From the NCBI GenBank assembly GCA_900323505.1, contig OOIN01000015.1, positions 124,001 to 188,000 of the forward strand: 64,000 nt of DNA, read 5' to 3'. The translations under genes and the position numbers were made by a program. This document shows, piece after piece, positions 55,767 through 64,000 of this stretch. Within the stretch, counting starts at the first letter, position 1. Each line of letters begins with the position of its first letter. The stretch is from Ustilago trichophora (lineage: Eukaryota > Basidiomycota > Ustilaginomycetes > Ustilaginales > Ustilaginaceae). The notes beneath the pieces were generated by a model. It ran no database searches. It had not been told where the DNA came from and worked only from the letters and a program-made list of their open reading frames with translations.

Positions 55767-57147
55767 GGCGAAACAAAGTGTATCGAGGAGCGTTTGTGTG
55801 TGGTCTGATTGTTCGGAAGCGTGTGTTTTCTAAGATAGATCTATGGAGAAGAGTGTGTGCAAGCTCGAGGTACATGTACGAGTTCGAAGACGAGATGGCA
55901 AGGATGACTGCGACCTTGACCTGAGAGAGAGCTCTTTATAAGTTTCTGTCCCAAAACGCTGCAAATGGCCAAAGCCGAACACAGTTGCCTGTGGCTGAGC
56001 CCCTCTCTCCCAAGACAGCCTCATCAGGGCTGTAGTGAAACTCTCTGCCCGCTGTCTCAGGGCCCCTTCGCCGGCATGGGCTAGCGTCGTCATGGCGATG
56101 AAGCTCCGACTCGGTGGCTTGGTCAAGCTGCCTTTCGAGAACAGTCTGGATCGAACCGCCGGAAAGACTCTGACGTGAATCAGGTGGTTTCTGCAACGAA
56201 CATTGTCTTGATCGCCATTTCTCAACTATCCTTATTGTGTGAAAGGCTGTGTCAATGGCGAACAAGAGGCAAAATCGGAATGTCCGTGTGCCTGCCTTGC
56301 TGGCACTCCGATGAGGTACAATGTGGGACTTTGGTGGTAGAGCGAACGAAGAATCTACATCAGTGCGCAGCCAATAGTAGATGATTCAGCTGCACTCGCA
56401 TAGACCTGATGTGGCAGTCGACCCGGGTCAGAGATTGACTTAGTCCGACAAGACGTGGTGGCGTGAGACTGTTTCGATTTTAGCAGACCTCGATGTCGGA
56501 CCGTATCCGAAGAATCAACTGCACCCTGCCGATCGTTGAGCAGAAGCATCTAGAGCGCGTGAATCCGAAGCCGTGAGAACTTGCCATCGTATTGGAGGCG
56601 TAGTTAGAGTTCGTGGACACACGCCGCTCATCGCCGGAATCGAAAAGTCCTCAAGGATGAAGTCGACGCGCTTGTCCACTCGCGTGTCACGCTGCGCAGA
56701 GACACTTTCAGGGGCTTTTTCTCACCTGCGACACTTTTTTGAGATTTCTGTAATTTTCCGCAAACCAACACGCAACACCTCGACACCCTCCAAGACTCGT
56801 GGCGAATTTCGCGGCTGTGGCCGGCAATCACGAGTTTCCAGAGCGTTGCCGCTTGGACCCTTGAGCTTGAGAACAAGGCCTCACCTCATCGCTCTTCGAC
56901 GTGCTCACCTCGTCACCATCACCATTGCAACCACCATCAATTGACTCTGGCGCGGCTGTTGCGCGATGCAACTGGCTACTTTCCTCAGCATGCCACGACC
57001 GTCGCCGTCAGAATTGTCCTTCTAGCATCTGATCCCATCGGCTCTTCCGATAAACCTCGCCAGGCTTTCCCAAGCGATAAGCCACAAATCATTCTCGTGA
57101 CGTCCAAGCAGTTCCGTCGGGGTCGGAAATCCCTGCTCCAAATAAGC
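55767..57147. promoter_or_regulatory. Divergent 1.4 kb region between the secreted repeat protein and sorting nexin genes
   Basis: TATAAAG on the minus strand at 55940-55934, 168 bp from the secreted gene's ATG, is the only clear element. The sorting-nexin frame is open upstream to 56941, but without an ATG. No other gene is supported. Confidence 0.5.
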
Positions 57148-60100
57148 ATGCTGAGCCGACCTTTGATCATCGCTGCGCTCATAGCGCTGGTCCCGCCATT
57201 GCTTCTGAATGCAGCACTGCGACTGCACTGGTCCAGCATCTTTTGGGCATCTCCGCTGCTCTTGCTCGTATGGACCTTGATCCTTCTAGCGGCGTACTTG
57301 TTTGCCTGCCACATCACCGACGTCAAATCCATCCATCGTCGACGCAGCTGCAACGACAATCTCAGATCCTTACCACGCCTCTCCTTTCTCACGCAGGCGG
57401 CTTGGTCCGCACAACGCACACGGCTGCAGTGGGCGCGCGAGCCACACAGCGCCTCTTCTCTAAATCGGAAGCGTACCGACTCTTCACCACTAACTCGCGT
57501 TACCGATGAGGTGGTCGAGCTCATCCTGCGTGACTTTGTCCGCAAATGGCACACTCCTTTGGCCACCGGCTCGCTCGAATCCACATCCAACGACTCAGCC
57601 CCCGAGTTCGTCCAGGCCGTCGAACAGACGATCCGAAACGCGCTCGACAGGGTAACTGAGCTGGTGAAGCAGCTCGACCACGCTGACCTCGTCGTGCGAA
57701 GGCTTATACCCAAGATCACTGCACACATTCACTCGTATCGCAGAGCTGAAGCCGACTTTCGCGGCTCTTCCGAACATGCTTCACTTGCCAGCTTTGGAAG
57801 TGACCAGACTGACCTTTTCCTCGCCAGAAAGTTTGAGGATGGTCGTCTACATCCAGCTGTCGGTGACATGAGCAGCCCTCATACCAAACCAGCCGAGCAA
57901 GCCTTCCTTCGATCCGTTTGCACTCGTCTACTTCGTGCAGTCATGCCCTACCCAGAGAGCGAGAGCCCTTCCGTGCATATCATTGTCCGCGAGTTGCTCA
58001 GCTGCACCATCCTCTTTGCCGTCATCGAATCTATCAGCGATCCTGACTTTTGGAACAATCTGCTCGAGCAGAAAGCCGGCGCCGTCATTCACGAACAGAT
58101 TCTCGTCGGCAAGTTGCGAGATGCGCTCGACAAGCAGGAGTCACTCTCCACTGCCAAGCCAGGCCGAACACGTACGGTCCCCTTTGTCGATATCGATGCC
58201 AAGAACCTGCTCCCTTGGATACAAGATGCCAAGAAACCGGATCAAAAGTCGTTTGATGCCTTCTTGCGATCCATCAGACATACGACGTCGCTGCTCGAAG
58301 TTCGCAGAACCAAGAACGATATTGCTGTGCAGATCAGGAAGACCAAGACCAATCTAGAACGCATGTCAGACGACTCATCCGAATCTTCCCGTGCAAAGCT
58401 CCAATCCTACCTCCACCGACTCGAGACTGCTTATGCCGTCGCAGAGCAAAAGATTGCTCAGCTCGGATCTGACAAGGGTCTTCCCGCCGTGTCTGCCAAA
58501 GCCTCCGCCGGTGCAGATCCCAACGCTTCTCGCGTCAAATTGCACGATGTGCTTCTGAACCCATCCAGCCTTTCCTTCTTCATGGAGTTCATGGATCGCC
58601 GCAAAAGATCCATCTTGGTCCAGTTCTGGCTTCTCGTAGAGTCATTCAAGAATCCCCTTGAAGATTCCGAGGCCGATCCATCAGCAGAGAGGGAGCAATT
58701 GAGTACCGCTGCAAAGGCTCCTCCACCTTCCCGTGCGGCGATTCAGTCACTCAAAGAGGAGCTTCGCATGTTCGATAGCATCTACTATTCCTCACCCGCC
58801 ATCAAGGTCTCGAAACAATACGTCGAGAGTGCCAAGCAATTCCTCAAAACAGCCGAAGATGCTCACATTACCGCCTTGCAGGTGTGGCGCGTCAGACGAG
58901 ACGTTCTTCGTGCACAGAGACAGATCTACGAGGAGATGGAGGAGGAAGACTGGACCAGCTTCCGCGAGAGCGATCTCTTTGTCAAAGCTGCACAGGACCT
59001 CCATCCGAACCCTCACCTCGCCGCTGGTCTCGCTTCGAGCGTTGGCTCTCTCACTGCCGACCTCCAACCGTTCGCGCACAACAAAGTGCCAGACGGCCAA
59101 GAAGGTCTGCAGCGTCCGATTGGCCGTCCGATCAAGCCTAATCTGGAGCATGCCGATCTGTTCGGCACAGACAAGCCGATGGGTCCTGAATCCAAACAAT
59201 CTGATCTTTTCGGCGACTCGCTCACAGGCAGCAGATCCAAAGCGAGCGCCAAGTCCGACAACCTCGACATCCTCATTGGAGGGCGAACGCAGCACGCAGG
59301 ACCAGACGGAAGGACACCCCTATTCCGCGAAGACCCCCTCTTTGATGAGGCAGATGACAACGATGACGAGCAAGACGGAGACGATCACCGTGGCGACAAC
59401 AGCTCCGACTTTATCCATGTCGAGAAGATGGACGAGCTACAGAGTGTGCTGCAAAGCATCATCGATGATGATCTTGACAAAACCAGAAAGCGGCCCGGCG
59501 GATTTGCTTCGCTCGGTCCCAATTCCGGCAACAAGTTACGGCGCACGAGCGACCAAGACGTACATCAACAGTCATCTGACAAGAAAGCAAGCGGACTGTT
59601 CAACGACTCGGATCCTCCTGGCCAGCCACTCACGCCTCGTGAAGCTACCACGGCCAAGTGCACATCGGATGATCCTGCTACAAGCGGTGCATTCGCTGGC
59701 CTTCCTAGCTTCAACCTCCGTCAAGAGATTCGCAAGATGGACGCTCAGCTCGAAAAGCTCGAAGCGCAAGCCGAGATTTTAGACGCACTGGCTCGGAAAG
59801 CCGAGCTGACTGGCGCCAGAAGTGGCGAGATGCGATTGCTGGCTCAGTCCATACAAGCAGTTCGACGCGAAGCCCGTGACATTCGATGGCAACGCAATCA
59901 GCTCGAACAGCAAATGGCTGCGACTCAGTTGATACCAGGCCAGACCAGAGTGTCGATCCAGGACACGATGATCTCGGTCGATCAGGAAGGCAAGGAGTAT
60001 GCCGTCTATCTCATCGAAGTTGGCATTCTAGAGCAGGAAAGGAGCAAGTCCAGCGGTCATGGAAGGGGCAAAGAGGCGAGCGCTCCGACAGCACGCGGCT

Positions 60101-61155
60101 GGATTGTCGGAAGAAGATACTCGGAATTCTGGTCTCTGCATCAGTCGCTGAAGGAGCGCTTTGCCGAAGTACGGGCGCTCGAGTCCGACTTTCCAGGCAA
60201 GAGACTGGTCGGATTGGTACATGCGCCTTTCGTTGACGCCAGGAAAGCAGCCCTCGAGAGGTATCTCCAGGCTCTCGTCAAGCTGAAGGTGGCCTGCGAG
60301 AGTGAGGAACTGCGCCTCTTCCTTTCGCAAACTCCTACTGCTGCTATGCCGAGCCTCGTCTCTCGCGGCTCTGATGACGCCGTCACCTCGCCTCAGCTGG
60401 GTAGCTCTAGCCCGGCCACGCCAGGCAAGCCCTCGGCTCCATTCTCTGGTGGCGGCCTCGTCAAGACGCTTTTCAAAGGCATGACTGGCGTAGCCGAAGG
60501 CCTTGATGACCTGATCGGTATCGGACCTTCGATGCTCGATGTCGTTGTGCAACGCCTCTCGACGCAGATGCAGACAAAATCGGGCACCGCTCTCGTTCAA
60601 GGCATCGCCGACATCGACATGGTCTCGCAAGCCATGGACAAGGACGCCACCCCTGCCGAGCTGCGCGAGGCGGCGGGCGCAGGCACGACGTATTGGACCG
60701 AACCCATCTGCGATCTTTTCACCGAGCTCTTCGAGCTGCACGAGAAAAACAACTGGCTTCGTCGGCAAGCCATCGTCATCCTTCTCCAGCAGCTCTTCGG
60801 ATCTACGGTCGAGCGCAAGATCCGAACCACCTTCTCCACCGCCTTGTCCCCACCTGCCGTTACCGGATACGTCACAGCCTTCAAGGCAAGTCTGTGGCCC
60901 AACGGCGTTCTGAAAGAACCAACACCACCTCGAACGCCAGCCGAGAAAGATGCACTGCGAGAAAACGCCAACAGCAAATTGGCAAGCCTCATCCCCGAAC
61001 TCGCGGCAAACTTTGTCGGTAGAGAAAACGCAAGAAAGGGTACACGAAGAGTATTCTCCGCTTTGCAGAATAAACGACTCAACAAGCATCTCATCTACGG
61101 ACTGTTGGATGTCGTCGTTGACGAGTTGCTCGCAAACGCCCCTTCTGTTTCTTAG
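57148..61155 (+). CDS. Sorting nexin with PXA, RGS, PX and nexin-C domains (Mdm1 / SNX13 type)
   Basis: 1335 residues from the ATG at 57148 (the open frame begins earlier at a TTG with no ATG). Two N-terminal membrane segments lie at about 6-25 (LIIAALIALVPPLLLNAALRL) and 31-54 (IFWASPLLLLVWTLILLAAY). The PXA domain starts at about 117 (VTDEVVELILRDFVRKWHTPL), an RGS-like domain lies at about 464-590 (LLNPSSLSFFMEFMDRRKRSILVQFWLL), and the PX domain at about 936-1060 (GRRYSEFWSLHQSLKERFAE, FPGKRL). A nexin-C domain covers about 1184-1317 (WLRRQAIVILLQQLFG). Yeast Mdm1 tethers ER to vacuole at contact sites and binds phosphoinositides. The intervening stretch (about 640-900) is Ser/Asp-rich. 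Confidence 0.93.
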   Translation: MLSRPLIIAALIALVPPLLLNAALRLHWSSIFWASPLLLLVWTLILLAAYLFACHITDVKSIHRRRSCNDNLRSLPRLSFLTQAAWSAQRTRLQWAREPHSASSLNRKRTDSSPLTRVTDEVVELILRDFVRKWHTPLATGSLESTSNDSAPEFVQAVEQTIRNALDRVTELVKQLDHADLVVRRLIPKITAHIHSYRRAEADFRGSSEHASLASFGSDQTDLFLARKFEDGRLHPAVGDMSSPHTKPAEQAFLRSVCTRLLRAVMPYPESESPSVHIIVRELLSCTILFAVIESISDPDFWNNLLEQKAGAVIHEQILVGKLRDALDKQESLSTAKPGRTRTVPFVDIDAKNLLPWIQDAKKPDQKSFDAFLRSIRHTTSLLEVRRTKNDIAVQIRKTKTNLERMSDDSSESSRAKLQSYLHRLETAYAVAEQKIAQLGSDKGLPAVSAKASAGADPNASRVKLHDVLLNPSSLSFFMEFMDRRKRSILVQFWLLVESFKNPLEDSEADPSAEREQLSTAAKAPPPSRAAIQSLKEELRMFDSIYYSSPAIKVSKQYVESAKQFLKTAEDAHITALQVWRVRRDVLRAQRQIYEEMEEEDWTSFRESDLFVKAAQDLHPNPHLAAGLASSVGSLTADLQPFAHNKVPDGQEGLQRPIGRPIKPNLEHADLFGTDKPMGPESKQSDLFGDSLTGSRSKASAKSDNLDILIGGRTQHAGPDGRTPLFREDPLFDEADDNDDEQDGDDHRGDNSSDFIHVEKMDELQSVLQSIIDDDLDKTRKRPGGFASLGPNSGNKLRRTSDQDVHQQSSDKKASGLFNDSDPPGQPLTPREATTAKCTSDDPATSGAFAGLPSFNLRQEIRKMDAQLEKLEAQAEILDALARKAELTGARSGEMRLLAQSIQAVRREARDIRWQRNQLEQQMAATQLIPGQTRVSIQDTMISVDQEGKEYAVYLIEVGILEQERSKSSGHGRGKEASAPTARGWIVGRRYSEFWSLHQSLKERFAEVRALESDFPGKRLVGLVHAPFVDARKAALERYLQALVKLKVACESEELRLFLSQTPTAAMPSLVSRGSDDAVTSPQLGSSSPATPGKPSAPFSGGGLVKTLFKGMTGVAEGLDDLIGIGPSMLDVVVQRLSTQMQTKSGTALVQGIADIDMVSQAMDKDATPAELREAAGAGTTYWTEPICDLFTELFELHEKNNWLRRQAIVILLQQLFGSTVERKIRTTFSTALSPPAVTGYVTAFKASLWPNGVLKEPTPPRTPAEKDALRENANSKLASLIPELAANFVGRENARKGTRRVFSALQNKRLNKHLIYGLLDVVVDELLANAPSVS

Positions 61156-61586
61156 ACACAAAATCTTGGACCGTGTGGTTGAACGAAATGCCAAGCTGCA
61201 CATCATGGTTTCAATGGTGGAATCTTGGGTGTGTGCGCCTTGGAATGGCGTCCAGGGTCTGATGTGAGAGGATCAAGTTCTCGCGATTTAAGAATCACGT
61301 AAAAAAAAAAGGGAGGGGGGGGGAATCCGTCGTGAAGCCAACCCTCGAAGCCACCCTGAGTGGATCCTAGGGTGGTTTTTAGGGTGGCTTCGAGACGTGT
61401 TTTTCCACTTTCCAGGATGACCAGGGGGGGGAAGGTTTGATTTCGGCCCTGGATCGTTAGCCCGAATGCAACGTTTGCATGGTTAGTGTCTGCCGTTTTT
61501 CTCTTCGGATCCACTTGGGACTTGAGAGATTGGGAAAGGGGGGGGTATAATTGCAGACTAAGTCGAATGGAAAAGGTATTGTGTGT
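61156..61586. other. Convergent intergenic region with an inverted repeat
   Basis: 431 bp between two gene ends. A 14-bp perfect inverted repeat (61344-61357 and 61381-61394) with a 23-nt loop is described separately. G-runs flank it (61310-61323 and 61423-61431). No gene. Confidence 0.5.
61344..61394. repeat. 14-bp perfect inverted repeat, potential hairpin
   Basis: CTCGAAGCCACCCT at 61344-61357 and its reverse complement AGGGTGGCTTCGAG at 61381-61394. A third AGGGTGG at 61369-61375 inside the loop allows an alternative shorter hairpin with the left arm. Confidence 0.9.
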
Positions 61587-63578
61587 TTAATCAATGGAGA
61601 CGTCTGCAAGGAGAGGATTATTTGTGTATGCCGAGTTTGGATGCAATCCCGAGGAGGAGGAATCTTTGAGGATTTGGCTTGAATCCCGGGATGCAAAGTT
61701 GGCAGATGCTCCACTATCATCATCCTCAAACTTGAGAGACGAACTCTTCGGAAGTAGATCATCCTCAGCCTTACTCGCATCTCCATCCATTCCATGGTTG
61801 TCATCAAACGTCATGGAAGATTCCATCACATCGGTAGCAACCGTAGTATCCGCATCTTCCATCTCTCGTTGCATCTCTTCCAATTCTGCTGGATGTAAAA
61901 CTTTACCACCTGTACTCTCGGATGCCTCGTATTCGGAAAGGATGGCTTTACGCGCTTGTTCAACCATACTATCCACCAGATTTTTACACCTCTGATGCAG
62001 AGCTTCCAATTCTGGATCTTCCCGAACCAGATACTCGTCTTCGTCTTCGTTATCTTCGTCACTCTCTGTCTCGAGATATTCATCATCGCTAAACATCCCA
62101 CCACCTCCACCACCACCACCACCGCCGCCGGAGGAGGAATCACGCGAAGTGATGGCAAGTCCTCTTCCTTCTCTAAGCCGTCTTTTGAGTTCGCGAATCT
62201 CCCTGGCCTGCTTCATCTTGGTCACCTCGAGCGCAGAGTTGATGGCAAGCAGACTCTTGTTGGTGATTTCGAGGTCGAGTAGCTTGCGATGGACACGCGC
62301 CTCTTCGGCTTCGCCGGTTTCGCTGGGAGAACGCGGAGTCTCGGAGGAAGGCGATAGAGGCTGACTGGCAGAATGCGCGGAAAACGTGCTCGAGGCAAAG
62401 CTGGTACGCTGCTCAACAGTAGGCCGCGATGACGCGGTGCTGGCTAGATCCATGAAGCTCGGCGGCATGGCAGATCGCTGCTGCAGCGCAGGTCCAGGAC
62501 GCAAGGAAGCGCGACCAGTCGTCATCGGTGTGCCTTGCTCGAATCGGATACCTGCGCCAGCATTGCCTGCTGGTCGATACTCGCTGGGCGATATCGCATA
62601 GATGGATTGGTCCTCAGTCGGAGCACTAAAGCCATTGGGGACGTTGAACGCTCTCGTCGATTCGAGAGTGCTGAGCGCGGTCGGTACAGCCACAGGCATG
62701 GAAGCTTGCCTATCTGGCACCACAGGCTCGGTATGTTGCGTGTAGACTGGCGCCTGTTTCGCAGGGCTCAAATGTTGCGCTGAAGCAGGTCCAGCACCCG
62801 CAATCGCTGGGGCAGGAAGAACGGGCGAGGGTGATCTGCTCTTGGGGGTTGGCGCACCACGATCGAGCGTCTCTTGCGAGCGTTGTGGTGAAAGCAAGTG
62901 GCGAGCAGGTATCGCTGAAGCGGTACGAGCGGATGTGGACGGATTGGATGGCTTCTGAAACTGCGACTGATCCGCACGCGGTATCGGCGATCGGAGAGAC
63001 ATTGAAGCTGACAGCTGTGAGTTTGCCGAAATCCTGGTGCTGGGCGAGACGATGGAGGGAGAAGCGGACAAATCCACGCTGCCGTTGCGCGCTCTGAGTT
63101 TGGGTGAGCGCAGTGATGCGAGGTTGGCATCAACTGGCGCATCGTTTCTGACATCTGCAAGTCTGAAGGAGGAGGTGCTGGCACCGACTGTCGAGCCGGA
63201 CCTGGCGTGGAACGTGGGAGTGGAGCGTACGGTGGGCGAAGGTGCCGAGAGTCTAGCTGTGATGGTGCTGGGACCAGCTGAAACGGCGGATTTGGGCCGG
63301 CTGGAAACGGATGGAGACATGGCGGGGCTGGATGCGGCTGATGAGGGACTGGCAAAGGCTGACATGTCGACGCGTGCACGGCCGGTACCCGGGGTCGGAC
63401 GAGTTGCGGTAGGCGTAGCAGAGTTGGACAAGGAAGGAGAGGAATAGCCATGATGTGCTCTGACGATACGAGGACGAGCATTAGGAGTCATGGAGCTAGA
63501 AGGAGACTCGACGGGTGCAGAGTCGATGCGAGCCATGACCTTGCGCTTTGTGGTTGCGGTGGGGGTTGATTGTGACAT
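61587..63578 (-). CDS. Coiled-coil protein with Ser/Pro-rich N-terminal half, function unknown
   Basis: 663 residues from the ATG at 63578 (the frame opens at a TTG four codons earlier). Residues 1-420 are Ser/Thr/Pro/Ala-rich and disordered. A coiled coil follows (about 425-475: RKLLDLEITNKSLLAINSAL, then KMKQAREIRELKRRLREGRG), then a Gly run encoded by a GGC/ACC repeat, an acidic patch (ETESDEDNEDEDE), and a second helix with LHQRCKNLVDSMVEQARKAIL. The two helical blocks look conserved and suggest a cytoskeletal or scaffold protein, perhaps at septa or spindle poles, but I cannot name the family. Confidence 0.75.
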   Translation of the reverse strand: MSQSTPTATTKRKVMARIDSAPVESPSSSMTPNARPRIVRAHHGYSSPSLSNSATPTATRPTPGTGRARVDMSAFASPSSAASSPAMSPSVSSRPKSAVSAGPSTITARLSAPSPTVRSTPTFHARSGSTVGASTSSFRLADVRNDAPVDANLASLRSPKLRARNGSVDLSASPSIVSPSTRISANSQLSASMSLRSPIPRADQSQFQKPSNPSTSARTASAIPARHLLSPQRSQETLDRGAPTPKSRSPSPVLPAPAIAGAGPASAQHLSPAKQAPVYTQHTEPVVPDRQASMPVAVPTALSTLESTRAFNVPNGFSAPTEDQSIYAISPSEYRPAGNAGAGIRFEQGTPMTTGRASLRPGPALQQRSAMPPSFMDLASTASSRPTVEQRTSFASSTFSAHSASQPLSPSSETPRSPSETGEAEEARVHRKLLDLEITNKSLLAINSALEVTKMKQAREIRELKRRLREGRGLAITSRDSSSGGGGGGGGGGGMFSDDEYLETESDEDNEDEDEYLVREDPELEALHQRCKNLVDSMVEQARKAILSEYEASESTGGKVLHPAELEEMQREMEDADTTVATDVMESSMTFDDNHGMDGDASKAEDDLLPKSSSLKFEDDDSGASANFASRDSSQILKDSSSSGLHPNSAYTNNPLLADVSID

Positions 63579-63891
63579 GATGGTGTACAAGTGTCGGCTA
63601 GAGCCCTAGCTCTCCCCCAAGACGGGGGTCCGAGATAGGAGTATAGGTGTTGTATGCGAGTGTAGAAGCAAGACCTTGAAGTGCGGATCGCGCGACACAA
63701 AGGAGACGGAGACACGACTTGGTGGGACGGTGGTGACTTGTGGCTGCGAGTGGTGGATGGCCTTTTGATTTCAAAGGCACTATGAGGTAAGAGCCATTCT
63801 GAAAAGCCACCAATCCGCACGATGGAAAAGTTGGCTAGGAAAAGTGGTGAGTGGAGAGTGAGAGATGGATGGATGGATGAATGACAATGAC

Positions 63892-63941
<50 letters not shown>

Positions 63942-64000
63942 GATTATGGTGGAGTGAGGCTCAAGTGTTGAAAGTGTTGGTCCTAGCGGCACGGTGGACA
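63579..64000. other. Upstream region with a (GAT)n microsatellite
   Basis: It contains about 16 GAT/ATG units at 63892-63941, preceded by a GGAT run near 63867-63880. It is the upstream region of the coiled-coil gene on the minus strand. No gene is visible up to the window edge. Confidence 0.5.
63892..63941. repeat. (GAT)n trinucleotide microsatellite
   Basis: About 16 uninterrupted GAT units, 310-360 bp upstream of the coiled-coil gene's ATG. Confidence 0.95.

Noticed and set aside
56080..56180. Minus-strand GGCGGTTCGATCC resembling a tRNA B box
   Set aside because: The flanking bases cannot form a T stem and no acceptor pairing or A box is present.
56941..57147. N-terminal extension of the sorting nexin
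   Set aside because: It starts at TTG and contains no ATG; the two membrane segments begin right after the ATG at 57148.
63892..63941. Regular repeats that could suggest CRISPR
   Set aside because: Simple trinucleotide microsatellite without spacers, in a eukaryotic genome.

Overview
This window is eukaryotic nuclear DNA from a fungus, most likely a basidiomycetous smut or smut-related yeast (Ustilaginales: Ustilago, Sporisorium, Pseudozyma or Moesziomyces type). The reasons are dense, mostly intronless genes, short GT-AG introns of 86-104 bp, many pure microsatellites, and the gene set itself (fungal Sho1, Tim54, Hut1, Caf16, DAHP synthase, mL43). I cannot name the species from the sequence alone. 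I saw no tRNA, rRNA, CRISPR array, transposase or bacterial operon.

Layout, left to right. 1-5.1 kb: a RING-H2 protein cut by the left edge, DAHP synthase (-), NC2-beta/Dr1 (+), and a peroxisomal crotonase ending in SKL (-). 7.0-16.4 kb: a 1951-residue kinesin, the osmosensor Sho1 and mitochondrial ribosomal protein mL43. 16.6-20.6 kb: an accessory-looking island of three secreted-protein genes. Two of them are divergent paralogues around a 1.3 kb gene-free stretch, with TATA boxes at nearly the same distance from each ATG. 21.3-24.7 kb: a LOG-domain/Caf16 ABC-ATPase fusion and a PhyH-type dioxygenase, sharing a divergent promoter. 25-31.5 kb: a small membrane protein, the Hut1 nucleotide-sugar transporter, a mitochondrial-type TPR-like protein and a MOCOS-like PLP enzyme without a MOSC domain. 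31.5-34.0 kb: the longest gene-free stretch. 34-45 kb: an ABCG half transporter, AP-3 delta, Tim54, exosome Rrp46 and AP-2 mu. 45.9-53.5 kb: a PrxQ-like peroxiredoxin, SmD1, Exo1, a GT90/CAP10 glycosyltransferase and a PMP3-domain protein with a long tail. 54.6-55.8 kb: a secreted, extremely repetitive Gly/Lys/Glu/His protein. 57-63.6 kb: a PXA-RGS-PX-nexin-C sorting nexin (Mdm1/SNX13 type) and a coiled-coil protein.

Most genes are unrelated housekeeping functions, as is normal for a fungal chromosome: vesicle coats, RNA processing, DNA repair, mitochondrial import, aromatic amino acid synthesis. The parts worth attention are the secreted-protein island (16.6-20.6 kb), the LOG-Caf16 fusion, the repeat-rich secreted protein, and a few unexplained intergenic structures: a telomere-repeat motif upstream of PMP3, a 14-bp perfect inverted repeat at 61.34-61.39 kb, and the 31.5-34.0 kb desert. 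Starts were moved to the first plausible ATG wherever the longest open frame began at a non-ATG codon.
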